In this document: positions 53,757 through 62,441 of the stretch, one piece after another
Numbering within the stretch: position 1 is the stretch's first letter
How the letters are laid out: each line of letters opens with the position of its first letter
Origin: an uncultured Eubacteriales bacterium
GTDB lineage: Bacteria; Bacillota; Clostridia; Oscillospirales; Ruminococcaceae
DNA length: 64,000 bases
Direction: 5' to 3'
NCBI GenBank assembly: GCA_900314975.1
Contig: OMXI01000002.1
Location: 1-64,000, forward strand
Position numbers and translations under genes: made by a program
Notes under the pieces: model-generated
The model's database searches: none
The model's input: only the letters and a program-made list of their open reading frames with translations
Told to the model about the DNA's origin: nothing

Positions 53757-54588
53757 TTTTCTTTCCTCCCGTCAATCTGCAGACATGCTCTGCCTCCTGT
53801 TTTTTGTATGTTGAGTTTCTCTTCATAAGCTCATCAAAGTCTACTTTGTGACCGTCAAAATCGGGTCCGTCAACGCAAGCGTATCTGATTTTTCCGTCAA
53901 CGGTAACACGGCAGCCTCCGCACATACCTGTTCCGTCAATCATAATCGGATTAAGCGAAACAATCGTCTTTATTCCGTAAGGCTCGGTAAGCTTTGAAAT
54001 AAACTTCATCATTATAACAGGTCCTATTGCTATGACCTCGTCATACTTATTGCCGCTTTCTATAAGCTCCTTGAGTTTATCGGTAACAAAGCCTTTTGAA
54101 CCGTAAGAGCCATCATCAGTGCATATATGAAGATTTGTCGAAACCGCTTTCATTTCATCCTCAAGAATTATAATATCCTTACTTCTGAAGCCTGCAATAA
54201 GGTCAACATCAACGCCCATATTATGCAGTTTTTTTGCCTGCGGATAGGCAATTGCACAACCTACACCGCCGCCGATTACAGCGACTTTTTTGATGTTGTC
54301 GCCATACTCTGTCGCAACACCTAGAGGACCGACTACATCACTTATGCAATCTCCCTCGTTCAGCTCGCCAAGCATCATTGTAGACGCGCCGACGGCCTGA
54401 AAGATTATGGTGATAGTACCCTTTTGCCTGTCATAGTCGGCAATAGTCAGCGGTACACGCTCACCCAGCTCGTCAAGTCTGAATATAATAAACTGTCCAG
54501 CCTCTGCCTTTGCGGCAATAAAAGGCGCTTCAATTTCAAAAAGCACTACCTGTTCGTTGAGCTGTTTTTTTCTGATTATTTTAAACAT
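53749..54588 (-). CDS. nfnA: NfnA / sulfide-dihydroorotate dehydrogenase-like FAD/NAD-binding subunit
   Basis: The small subunit of Nfn, carrying FAD and a 2Fe-2S cluster. The 279-residue protein has a PyrK-like fold: FAD-binding RVPLTIADYDRQKGTITI, NAD-binding VIGGGVGCAIAYP (about 105-117), and the C-terminal cluster motif DGTGMCGGCRVTVDG...YACVDGPDFDGH. Binding by PyrK-type proteins to a dihydroorotate dehydrogenase is the alternative, but no pyrD is adjacent. First gene of the nfnAB operon. Confidence 0.88.
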   Translation of the reverse strand: MFKIIRKKQLNEQVVLFEIEAPFIAAKAEAGQFIIFRLDELGERVPLTIADYDRQKGTITIIFQAVGASTMMLGELNEGDCISDVVGPLGVATEYGDNIKKVAVIGGGVGCAIAYPQAKKLHNMGVDVDLIAGFRSKDIIILEDEMKAVSTNLHICTDDGSYGSKGFVTDKLKELIESGNKYDEVIAIGPVIMMKFISKLTEPYGIKTIVSLNPIMIDGTGMCGGCRVTVDGKIRYACVDGPDFDGHKVDFDELMKRNSTYKKQEAEHVCRLTGGKKNG

Positions 54589-54632
54589 ATCGTATTCCCC
54601 CGATTTGTTATTGCTTTAAATACTTAAAGTAT

Positions 54633-54661
54633 ATTATACCGCACCTGAAAGAAAAATACAA
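54633..54661 (-). promoter_or_regulatory. nfnAB promoter
   Basis: Minus-strand TTGTAT (54656-54661), 17-nt spacer, TATAAT (54633-54638) preceded by TGCGG. The leader is about 40 nt. Confidence 0.7.
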
Positions 54662-54713
54662 TAGTTTAACTCGCGTTTGGCGCTCTTCGTAACAAAAAAT
54701 TAACATTTAGCAG

Positions 54714-55973
54714 TTATTGCAGGGCTTTGATTTGTTCTTTAACGCTGTCAAGCTCTTTGCTTGCTCTATCCGAATCCGCAAACAGATTGTTATATGCGTA
54801 AAGCGAAAACCCTTTACACTTTTCAGAACTGTAAATATCACCTATCTGCTTGGCAATTATACCGTTTGTCTGCACAAATTCGCTTTCCGTCCCTGAAATC
54901 TTATATACTGCAAGTCCAACGCAAAGAGAAACGCTCGGCTCTGTAACAACACTTTCCCATTCTTTAAGCGTAGGCAAGAAAGGCTTGACAGGATTGTTAT
55001 ATCCAAAGTATATCTGCGGGCAGATGTAATCAACATAGCCCTTTTGGCTGCCCCACTTTTTTACATCTGCATACATATACCGATAGTTATTATCAAGATT
55101 TCCCTGCGGTGATGCGCCGACAGCAAGGTCGCTGTTTACGCTCTTAACGGCATCATATATCTGCTTGACCATTTCAGTGATATTGTCAAGCCGCCATATT
55201 GACAGAGTTTTATTTGATTTACTGCCTGCAAAGCACGCTTTATCAAAACTTTCATCAGTTGTAGGGTAAAAGTAGTCATCATAATGTATCCCGTCGACTT
55301 CATACTTTTTCACTATTTCCGCTGCGCCGTCGGCAATCAGTTTTCTCACCTCGCTGTAACCGGGATTCAGCCACAAATGCTTGTCCCCTTGTACAGAGCA
55401 GACATACCCGTTTTTGCTTTCGTACCACTTTTTTGTTAGATAGCTTTCGTCATAGCTCGCAAAGCAATCCTCGCTTTCAAGCCGAAGCGGATTTATCCAG
55501 CCGTGGAACGAAAGCTTGTGTGCGTGAGCAATATCCACCATTATTTTAAGCGGGTCAAACGAGCCTTTTTGTGAGGCATTGCCTGTTATATACTTTGACG
55601 TCGGATAAAGCTCGGAATCATATATAGCGTCGCCAAAAGGTCTGATATGAACAAAAATCGTGTTACAGCCCAAATCCGAAACATTCCTGCACGCTGTTTC
55701 AAACGCCGCCTTGAACTGTTCCTCCGTTTTGCCTGTAAGCATCGGTGCAAGGTCGATATACGACAGCCAGACTGCTCTTATGTCGTCATATTTGATGACA
55801 TTCCTTGTGTCTTTCTTTTTCGTTGAAGTGCTGGCAGTTTCATTCAAAACAGGTTCAGCAGAGCTTTTAAAAACGAACTGTGTATTATCACTTCTGCTTG
55901 AAGATGAATAATTGCTGCAAGCGGTAAGTACAATAGATAGAATAATTGCCAATAGTTTTAAATAATTCTTCAT
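54714..55973 (-). CDS. Lipoprotein with glycosyl-hydrolase-like GHL10 domain
   Basis: A 419-residue exported lipoprotein. The signal peptide ends in the lipobox LTAC (Cys19), followed by a Ser-rich tether (about 20-60). The domain from about 64 (DIRAVWLSYIDLAPM) is the GHL10/DUF187 TIM barrel: FVHIRPFGDAIYDSELYPTS, GWINPLRL, LWLNPGYSEVRKLI, DGIHYDDYFYP and VGASPQGN. Homologues are thought to act on cell-wall or surface glycans, but the exact substrate is not established. Monocistronic between nfnAB and lysA. Confidence 0.88.
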   Translation of the reverse strand: MKNYLKLLAIILSIVLTACSNYSSSSRSDNTQFVFKSSAEPVLNETASTSTKKKDTRNVIKYDDIRAVWLSYIDLAPMLTGKTEEQFKAAFETACRNVSDLGCNTIFVHIRPFGDAIYDSELYPTSKYITGNASQKGSFDPLKIMVDIAHAHKLSFHGWINPLRLESEDCFASYDESYLTKKWYESKNGYVCSVQGDKHLWLNPGYSEVRKLIADGAAEIVKKYEVDGIHYDDYFYPTTDESFDKACFAGSKSNKTLSIWRLDNITEMVKQIYDAVKSVNSDLAVGASPQGNLDNNYRYMYADVKKWGSQKGYVDYICPQIYFGYNNPVKPFLPTLKEWESVVTEPSVSLCVGLAVYKISGTESEFVQTNGIIAKQIGDIYSSEKCKGFSLYAYNNLFADSDRASKELDSVKEQIKALQ

Positions 55974-56031
55974 AGCTTAAACCTCCGCTACAAGTATATT
56001 TAAACTATTGGCTCAATATTACCTGTGTATA

Positions 56032-56063
56032 CAAAACAAGCCGCAGAACCAAATCTGCGGCTT
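56032..56063 (-). terminator. Terminator of lysA
   Basis: On the minus strand AAGCCGCAGA, loop TTTGGT, TCTGCGGCTT, then GTTTTGT. It lies about 8 nt after the lysA stop. Confidence 0.85.
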
Positions 56064-56070
56064 ATATAAA

Positions 56071-57339
56071 TTACTTATTCAGGTACTTGTCAACGATATG
56101 TGTGAAATCAAATGTTGCAAAGTAATCAGCAGGTGTCTCGGCTCTTCTGATAAGCTGTGTCGTGCCGTCCTCTTTGAGAAGGATCTCTGCAGAACGCAGC
56201 TTTCCGTTATAGTTATAGCCCATTGAGAAACCGTGCGCGCCTGTATCGTGTATTGCAAGGATGTCGCCTATCTCAATTTCAGGGAGCATTCTGTCTATCG
56301 CAAACTTATCGTTGTTCTCACAAAGACCGCCTGTAACATCATACTTGTGGTCACAAGGCTTGTCCTCTTTTCCGAGAACTGTTATGTGGTGATAAGCGCC
56401 GTACATAGCAGGTCTCATAAGGTTGCAGGCACAGGCATCAACGCCCACATACTCTTTGTAGATGTGCTTGAAATGCTTAACGGTAGTGATAAGATGACCG
56501 TACGGAGCGAGCATATAGCGTCCAAGCTCTGTAAATATTGCAACGTCACCCATTCCCGCTGGGACAAGTATCTCGTCAAAAGCCTGGTGAACACCTTCGC
56601 CTATTGCCATAATATCGTTCTGCGGCTTGTCGGGCTCGTATGCAATGCCTACGCCGCCCGAAAGATTGATGAACTTGAACTCAACGCCTGTCTTTTCCTT
56701 AATCTCAACCGCAAGCTCGAAAAGAATTCTTGCAAGCTTTGGATAATACGCATTTGAAACAGTATTTGACGCAAGGAATGCGTGTATGCCAAAGTATTTA
56801 GCACCCTTTGCCTTAAGCAGCTTAAAGCCTTCTATTATCTGCTCGTGGGTAAAACCGTACTTTGCATCGCCTGGGTTATCCATTATTTGATTTGCGATTT
56901 CAAACTTTCCGCCCGGATTGTATCTGCAGCAAATAGTTTCGGGAATGCCGCAAAGCTTGTCAAGGTACTCAATATGGGTAAAATCGTCAAGATTTATATA
57001 AGCACCGAGCTTTCTTGCAAGCTTGTAGTCCTCATCAGGTGTTACGTTTGAAGAGAACATTATATCGCTGCCGCTGAATCCGCAGCACTCGCTTAACATA
57101 AGCTCTGTAAGAGACGAGCAGTCAACACCGCAGCCCTCTTCCTTTAGAATTTTCAGTATATACGGATTAGGGGTAGCTTTAACAGCAAAATATTCCTTAT
57201 AGCCCTTATTCCAGCTGAATGCCTTGTTTAAGTTTCTTGCATTCTCCCTGATACCTTTTTCATCATAAATATGAAAAGGTGTCGGATACTGCTTTATGAT
57301 ATCAACAGCCTGCTGTTTTGTGATGAATGGCTTTTTCAT
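56071..57339 (-). CDS. lysA: Diaminopimelate decarboxylase
   Basis: Last step of lysine synthesis (meso-DAP to lysine). The 422-residue fold-type III PLP enzyme has the cofactor Lys in EYFAVKATPNPYIL (about 48-61), the HAFLAS region, the phosphate-binding GGVGIAYEP, and the substrate Cys/Asp site GGLCENNDKFA (about 335). It is somewhat distant from the typical LysA C-terminus. Related ornithine/arginine decarboxylases are less likely because of the C-E-N-x-D motif. Monocistronic. Confidence 0.92.
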   Translation of the reverse strand: MKKPFITKQQAVDIIKQYPTPFHIYDEKGIRENARNLNKAFSWNKGYKEYFAVKATPNPYILKILKEEGCGVDCSSLTELMLSECCGFSGSDIMFSSNVTPDEDYKLARKLGAYINLDDFTHIEYLDKLCGIPETICCRYNPGGKFEIANQIMDNPGDAKYGFTHEQIIEGFKLLKAKGAKYFGIHAFLASNTVSNAYYPKLARILFELAVEIKEKTGVEFKFINLSGGVGIAYEPDKPQNDIMAIGEGVHQAFDEILVPAGMGDVAIFTELGRYMLAPYGHLITTVKHFKHIYKEYVGVDACACNLMRPAMYGAYHHITVLGKEDKPCDHKYDVTGGLCENNDKFAIDRMLPEIEIGDILAIHDTGAHGFSMGYNYNGKLRSAEILLKEDGTTQLIRRAETPADYFATFDFTHIVDKYLNK

Positions 57340-57398
57340 AAAATCGTCCCTCTCTTACGGTAAAAAACACCTTAATATATACTTTTTCAGCATAAATT

Positions 57399-57427
57399 AT
57401 AATAACATTTTTTTATTTTCAAGTCAA
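57399..57427 (-). promoter_or_regulatory. lysA promoter
   Basis: Minus-strand TTGACT (57422-57427), 17-nt spacer, TATTAT (57399-57404). The leader is about 50 nt; no lysine riboswitch is present in it. Confidence 0.7.
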
Positions 57428-57538
57428 GCACGCGGATAAATATTTCTGATTTTTAATAGTTTTGAGGGTTTTATTGTCTTTTTTATTGTTTATTTATACA
57501 ATAATAAACTGCATTTATTGTAAATTATATCAATTTGG

Positions 57539-57567
57539 TTGATTTTTTGAGTAAAAAAGATTATAAT
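57539..57567 (+). promoter_or_regulatory. Promoter of the LCP gene
   Basis: TTGATT (57539-57544), 17-nt spacer, TATAAT (57562-57567). GGAGGTG at 57590-57596 serves the ATG at 57607. Confidence 0.8.
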
Positions 57568-57606
57568 ATTTTATGTATATGTACAATACGGAGGTGTTGC
57601 GTACTT

Positions 57607-58899
57607 ATGGATTATAAAGATGATGACATAATAAATATAAATCAGCAGGAAGCTGGCGATGATGATATAACCGAACATGAGGATTATGTATCAGACGAAA
57701 TCCGTCACGAGCGCAGACAGACAAGTAACGGCGAGCGTGCAGACAGACCTGTCCGCAAAAGACCGCAGGGTGAAAGGCGTTCCGAACACAACGGACAAAG
57801 AAGACCGCGTCCTCGAACTGACGGCGAGCGCAGAGAACGCAGACCGAGACCGAACGCTAACGGCAAAAAGAAGAAAGGCTGGTCCAAGAAAAAGAAGGGT
57901 CTGCTGATAGCAATAATCATTGTTGCGTTTTTGCTTATAGCTCTGGGCGTTGTTATCGCGGTAATTTTCCACTTCATCAATCTTATTGATTTCAAGAAGG
58001 ATTCGGATTACGAGATATACGATTCTATTGCCCCGGATGACGGAAACGTTGTTTATCCGAACTCTCCGAAGGAAGAGATTGAAACTTACGAAGATAAACT
58101 GAGGAAAAACCTTGAAAAGAACGCTAAAGAATTAAAGAGCGATGATAATGTACTGAACATTCTGCTTATCGGTACTGACTCAAGAAACCCGGCGACTGAC
58201 CGCGGACGTTCTGACAGTATGATACTTGTTTCGGTCAACAAGAAGTCGAAGAAGGTAGTTATGACATCGTTCCTGCGTGATACGTGGGTGCAGATACCTG
58301 ACATCGGACCGCAAAGGCTCAATGCCGCATATGCATACGGCGGACCGCCGCTTCTGGTCAAGACTATGCAGGCAAACTTCGGCATACGGATAGACAAATA
58401 CGTAACAATCAATTTCAACTCCTTCAAGGATACAATCGATACTATTGGCGGTGTTGATATACGCGTAACCGACGAAGAGGTTCCTTACATCAACAGTGGC
58501 TCTCCAAACAGTGAAAAGCTGAAACAGGGCGGAAAGTATACACTCAACGGTGAACAGGCACTCACCTACTCGCGAATCAGATATATAGGCACAGACTTTG
58601 GAAGAACGCAAAGACAGCGTACCGTAATGGATGAGATATTCAGAAAAACAAAAGATATGAGTCTTTCTGAATTGAGCGACTTCCTTGAAAAAATATTGCC
58701 AAATGTATCTACAAACTTTGACAAAGGCGAAATATTCTGGCTGCTGCTTAAAGCATCGGATTATCTTAGCTACCCAAGGACAGAGCAATCGATTCCAAAC
58801 CTTGGTTCATACAAGAATATGGTTATTGACGGAATGATGGTACTTGGAATTGATTTTGACAAGTATAACAAGCAACTTAAGGAAAGCATCTACGGATAG
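57607..58899 (+). CDS. LytR-CpsA-Psr (LCP) family wall-polymer ligase
   Basis: A membrane enzyme that transfers lipid-linked glycopolymers to peptidoglycan. The 431-residue protein starts at the ATG at 57607 behind GGAGGTGTTGCGTACTT. The N-terminal 98 residues are cytoplasmic: first acidic (residues 2-35), then very Arg/Lys-rich (36-97). One membrane segment spans about 98-124. The LCP domain from about 185 has LLIGTDSRN, RGRSDSMIL, SFLRDTWVQIP, LNAAYAYGGP, GGVDIRV and RIRYIGTDFGRTQRQR. The substrate may be the polymer from the 219-3613 operon (inference). The first residues MDYKDDD match the FLAG tag by chance. Confidence 0.92.
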   Translation: MDYKDDDIININQQEAGDDDITEHEDYVSDEIRHERRQTSNGERADRPVRKRPQGERRSEHNGQRRPRPRTDGERRERRPRPNANGKKKKGWSKKKKGLLIAIIIVAFLLIALGVVIAVIFHFINLIDFKKDSDYEIYDSIAPDDGNVVYPNSPKEEIETYEDKLRKNLEKNAKELKSDDNVLNILLIGTDSRNPATDRGRSDSMILVSVNKKSKKVVMTSFLRDTWVQIPDIGPQRLNAAYAYGGPPLLVKTMQANFGIRIDKYVTINFNSFKDTIDTIGGVDIRVTDEEVPYINSGSPNSEKLKQGGKYTLNGEQALTYSRIRYIGTDFGRTQRQRTVMDEIFRKTKDMSLSELSDFLEKILPNVSTNFDKGEIFWLLLKASDYLSYPRTEQSIPNLGSYKNMVIDGMMVLGIDFDKYNKQLKESIYG

Positions 58900-58903
58900 C
58901 ATT

Positions 58904-58936
58904 ATCAGGGGCTGAAAACGTCCCTGATTTTTTGTG
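58904..58936 (+). terminator. Terminator of the LCP gene
   Basis: ATCAGGG (58904-58910) pairs with TCCCTGAT (58921-58928) around a 10-nt loop, then TTTTTTG. Confidence 0.88.
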
Positions 58937-58945
58937 ACTCAAATG

Positions 58946-58974
58946 TTGCATTCAGCGGCAGAATATGTTATAAT
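58946..58974 (+). promoter_or_regulatory. Promoter of the DUF951-prfA operon
   Basis: TTGCAT (58946-58951), 17-nt spacer, TATAAT (58969-58974). It stands directly after the LCP terminator and appears to serve seven plus-strand genes. Confidence 0.75.
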
Positions 58975-59011
58975 ATATTGATAAAATTGCAAAAAAGGAG
59001 CTGGTCTGGAT

Positions 59012-59200
59012 ATGGATATCATCAAAGGCGATATTCTTTTAATGAAAAAACCACACCCATGCGGTAATGATAAGATGTTCGTACTCAGGTCGGGTATGGA
59101 CTTTAAATTGAGATGCACAAAATGTCAACGTGAATTTATGATACCAAGAAGCAAGGCTGAAAAAAATGTGAAGAAGATAATCAGAGAGGCTGAATCATAG
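59012..59200 (+). CDS. DUF951 protein
   Basis: A 62-residue conserved protein of unknown function. It has an N-terminal beta-rich part (VMKKPHPCG-type, here LLMKKPHPCGNDKMFVLRSG) and a zinc-ribbon-like CTKC (about 36-39), with the first Cys in HPCG. The C-terminus is basic and helical. It is widespread in Firmicutes, often near translation and replication genes. Ribosome-binding site AAAGGAG. Confidence 0.9.
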   Translation: MDIIKGDILLMKKPHPCGNDKMFVLRSGMDFKLRCTKCQREFMIPRSKAEKNVKKIIREAES

Positions 59201-59243
59201 CTGCTTTCAAGCATATTATCATTAAATATTCAGGAGGATAACA

Positions 59244-60323
59244 ATGTTTGAAAAATTAAAAGCAATTGAGGATAAATTCAACGAGATAAATGAAAAGCTG
59301 ATGCAGCCCGAAACTGTTAACAACAGCGAATTGTATACTGCTCTGATAAAGGAGTACAAGCAGCTTGAGCCGATTATAAACAAGTTAAAAGAATACAAAA
59401 CTGTAAAAGCATCATATGATGAGGCGCTTGAACTGCTTGACCAGGGTGGTCTTGACAAGGAGTTCAAAGAGCTTGCACAAATGCAGTTTGATGAAGCAAA
59501 GCAGCAGATGCCTTCGCTTGAAGAAGAACTGAAAATTATGCTTTTGCCAAAAGACCCTAACGACTCAAAGAATGTTATTATTGAGATAAGAGGCGGTGCA
59601 GGCGGCGAAGAGGCAGCACTTTTTGCTGCTGCGCTTTACAGAATGTACAGCATGTACTCGGCTTCAAAAGGCTGGCAGATAGAGGTAATGAACGAAAATG
59701 AGACCGAACTGGGCGGATATAAGGAAATAACCTTCAGCGTATCGGGCGAAGGCGCTTATTCGCGCTTTAAGTACGAAAGCGGTGTTCACAGAGTTCAGAG
59801 AGTTCCCGAAACGGAATCGCAGGGACGCGTACACACATCTACCGCTACTGTTGCAGTTCTGCCCGAGGCAGAGGACGTTGAGCTTGATCTTAACGAAGAG
59901 CGCGATGTAAAAATGGAGGTTTTTCGCTCGTCTGGCGCAGGCGGTCAGCATATCAATAAAACATCATCTGCTGTAAGACTTATACACATACCGACGGGAA
60001 CAGTAGTTGAATGTCAGAACGAGCGTTCACAGTTCCAAAACCGTGAGAAAGCCTTGAAGATGCTGCGTTCAAAGCTGCTTGACGAAAAAGTCAGAGCGCA
60101 GGAAAACGAGATCGCATCAAACAGGCGCTCGCAGGTAGGTACAGGTGACAGGTCTGAAAGGATAAGGACTTACAACTACCCTGAAAGCAGAATATCAGAC
60201 CACCGAATCGGTCTGACGATATATAAGCTGGAACAGGTTCTTAACGGAAATCTCGATGAGGTAATTGATGCACTTGCAACAGCTGACCAGGCTGCCAAGC
60301 TTGCAAGCCAGGAAGGTGAGTAA
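59244..60323 (+). CDS. prfA: Peptide chain release factor 1
   Basis: Terminates translation at UAA and UAG. The 359-residue protein has the RF1 recognition tripeptide P-E-T in VQRVPETESQGRVHTS (E. coli has PAT), and the catalytic GGQ in SSGAGGQHINKTSSAVR. EIRGGAGGEEAALFAA begins domain 2. RF2 would carry SPF instead. The prmC methylase gene, which often neighbours prfA, is absent. Ribosome-binding site CAGGAGGA. Confidence 0.97.
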   Translation: MFEKLKAIEDKFNEINEKLMQPETVNNSELYTALIKEYKQLEPIINKLKEYKTVKASYDEALELLDQGGLDKEFKELAQMQFDEAKQQMPSLEEELKIMLLPKDPNDSKNVIIEIRGGAGGEEAALFAAALYRMYSMYSASKGWQIEVMNENETELGGYKEITFSVSGEGAYSRFKYESGVHRVQRVPETESQGRVHTSTATVAVLPEAEDVELDLNEERDVKMEVFRSSGAGGQHINKTSSAVRLIHIPTGTVVECQNERSQFQNREKALKMLRSKLLDEKVRAQENEIASNRRSQVGTGDRSERIRTYNYPESRISDHRIGLTIYKLEQVLNGNLDEVIDALATADQAAKLASQEGE

Positions 60324-60324
60324 A

Positions 60325-60765
60325 ATGGAGTTTAAGAAAGCAGAACTTGAATACTCTGAACAGCTGGTTCAGTTAAGGCTGGACTATCTCACCGAGGACC
60401 ACGGTTCCTTAACACAGCACGAGGTACATCAAATCTCTTCAAGGCTGCCCGACTACTACAAAAAGCACCTTAACAACGATTTGTTTGTGTATATCTGCTG
60501 CAGCGGCGAGGAAATCGCAGCCTGCTGCTTTCTGCTTGTTACCGAAAAGCCTGCAAATCCCGATTTCTTAAACGGCAAAACGGGTACGCTTTTAAACGTA
60601 TATACAAAGCCTGAATACAGACACAACGGTTATGCTAAAAAGCTGATTGAAATGATGCTTGATGATGCCAGACAGATGTGTCTTGATTTTGTTGAACTGA
60701 AAGCTACCGATGCAGGCTACGGATTATACAAGGCTGCTGGGTTTAAGGACAGCGTTTCAAAGTAA
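60325..60765 (+). CDS. GNAT family N-acetyltransferase
   Basis: A 146-residue acetyltransferase with the acetyl-CoA loop in TKPEYRHNGYAKKLIEMML (about 93-111) and a final LYKAAGFKD motif. An N-terminal LDYLTEDHGSLT is conserved in a Firmicute subgroup. The ATG at 60325 is one nucleotide beyond the prfA stop, using GGAAGGTGAG inside prfA as ribosome-binding site. A longer frame from 60265 would overlap prfA by 59 nt and is rejected. Substrate unknown. Confidence 0.88.
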   Translation: MEFKKAELEYSEQLVQLRLDYLTEDHGSLTQHEVHQISSRLPDYYKKHLNNDLFVYICCSGEEIAACCFLLVTEKPANPDFLNGKTGTLLNVYTKPEYRHNGYAKKLIEMMLDDARQMCLDFVELKATDAGYGLYKAAGFKDSVSK

Positions 60766-60804
60766 CATAATATGAAGTTTGTGCTTTAACAAAGGAAGAT
60801 AGTA

Positions 60805-61824
60805 ATGTTTGATACAAAAATGCTTGCAGCCGATGATGCTTCAATAAGCGAGGCTGTCAGGCTGCTCAAAAGCGGCGAGGTAGTCGGAATGCCTACCGAG
60901 ACGGTCTACGGGTTGGGTGCAAATGCGCTTGACGAAAATGCGGTGCGCAAGATATTTGCCGCAAAAGGCAGACCTGCTGACAATCCGCTTATAGTTCATA
61001 TTTCAAGTTTTGACATGATAAAGCCTCTGGTTTCGTACATTCCACAGCTTGCATACAAGTGTGCGCAGGAGTTCTGGGCAGGTCCGCTTACAATGATAAT
61101 GCCCAAAAGTGATATCATACCCGAGGTCACAAGCGGCGGACTTGATACAGTCGGCATAAGAATGCCCAGCCACAAAGCTGCAAGAGCAATCATCGACAGG
61201 TGCGGCTTCCCTATTGCTGCGCCGTCTGCAAATCTTTCGGGCAGCCCGTCACCTACAACGGCAGGACACGTTTTCAACGATATGAACGGCAGGATACCTG
61301 CGATAGTTGACGGAGGCTTTTCTGCTGTCGGCGTGGAATCGACCGTTATTTCATTTGAAGATGATGCTATAAGAATACTGCGCCCTGGATTTATATCAGC
61401 AGAGGAACTCAAGGAAATCACACCGAATGTCATAATCGACAAAGGCGTTATTGCAAAGCTTGAACAGGGTGCAATTGCGCGTTCACCGGGAATGAAATAC
61501 AAGCACTACGCGCCAAAGGCTGATATAACTATAATTGACGGCAGCCTTGATGCGTTTCGTGCGTATGTAAAAAAACATTCAGACAGCGATACTGTTTGCA
61601 TGGTTTTTGAGCCAAACGATTGTGACGGACTTGATGTTAAGTCAATAATCTACGGTGAGACTGATGAAAAACAGGCACACCTGCTTTTTGATACGCTGCG
61701 CGAGCTTGACAACATCGGTGCAAAAAAGGTATTTGCAAGGTGTCCAAGGAAAAGCGGAGTTGGTCTTGCGGTATATAACAGGCTGCTGCGTGCGGCTGCT
61801 TTTCAGGTGGTGACCTTGAAATGA
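60805..61824 (+). CDS. tsaC: L-threonylcarbamoyladenylate synthase (Sua5/YwlC type)
   Basis: First enzyme of the universal tRNA t6A modification. The 339-residue length includes both the YrdC catalytic domain (about 1-205: GMPTETVYGLGANAL, KGRPADNPLIVH, SANLSGSPSPT) and a C-terminal Sua5 domain (about 220-339). The linker SPGMKYKHYAPKAD is typical. The stop overlaps coaE by 4 nt. Confidence 0.96.
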   Translation: MFDTKMLAADDASISEAVRLLKSGEVVGMPTETVYGLGANALDENAVRKIFAAKGRPADNPLIVHISSFDMIKPLVSYIPQLAYKCAQEFWAGPLTMIMPKSDIIPEVTSGGLDTVGIRMPSHKAARAIIDRCGFPIAAPSANLSGSPSPTTAGHVFNDMNGRIPAIVDGGFSAVGVESTVISFEDDAIRILRPGFISAEELKEITPNVIIDKGVIAKLEQGAIARSPGMKYKHYAPKADITIIDGSLDAFRAYVKKHSDSDTVCMVFEPNDCDGLDVKSIIYGETDEKQAHLLFDTLRELDNIGAKKVFARCPRKSGVGLAVYNRLLRAAAFQVVTLK

Positions 61825-62441
61825 GTATTATTATCGGTCTGACAGGACAAAGCGGTGCAGGCAAAACTACGATTTGTGAGCAGCTGAAAGCCGCAGGATT
61901 CGGTATAATCAACTGCGATGAGGTCGCTCGTAAATGTACAGCAGACGGGAGCGAGTGCAACAAGGAGCTTGCACAGGTCTTCCCTTCCTGCTTTGATAAA
62001 AATCTGTCTTTGGACAGAAAAGGCATTTCGCAGATCATTTTTTCAGATGCCCAAAAGCTGAAGCAGTTTAACAGCATTGTTTACCCATACATAAACAGGC
62101 TTATAGATGATAATATAAACGAGCTTTCAGGTACATACGATTATATCGTTCTTGACGCACCTACGCTGTTTGAAGCAGGTGCTGATAAAAAGTGTGATGC
62201 AATTATCGGTGTATCCGCAAAAAAAGAGATACGTCTTGAAAGGATAATCAAGCGCGATAACATAAGCCGCGAGCTTGCGCTGAAAAGATTTAACAGTCAG
62301 TTAAGTTCAAAGTTTTTTGCGCAGCACTGTGATTATATCATACAAAATGATTCGTCAAGAGATAATACCGAAAAGCAAACTGAAATCATAATAAAAAAAA
62401 TAAAGGAAAGAACATATGGCAGCAAAGAAAAGAAAACGTAA
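61821..62441 (+). CDS. coaE: Dephospho-CoA kinase
   Basis: Final step of coenzyme A synthesis. The 206-residue protein has the P-loop GLTGQSGAGKTT (about 6-17), the DE..R substrate region CDEVARKC, the LID-like ERIIKRDNISRELAL, and YIIQNDSS. Its 3' end overlaps the lytic transglycosylase gene by 26 nt. Confidence 0.95.
   Translation: MSIIIGLTGQSGAGKTTICEQLKAAGFGIINCDEVARKCTADGSECNKELAQVFPSCFDKNLSLDRKGISQIIFSDAQKLKQFNSIVYPYINRLIDDNINELSGTYDYIVLDAPTLFEAGADKKCDAIIGVSAKKEIRLERIIKRDNISRELALKRFNSQLSSKFFAQHCDYIIQNDSSRDNTEKQTEIIIKKIKERTYGSKEKKT

Noticed and set aside
57340..57430. A lysine riboswitch was looked for upstream of lysA.
   Set aside because: The leader after the promoter is about 50 nt, far shorter than the L box (about 170 nt), and lacks its motifs.
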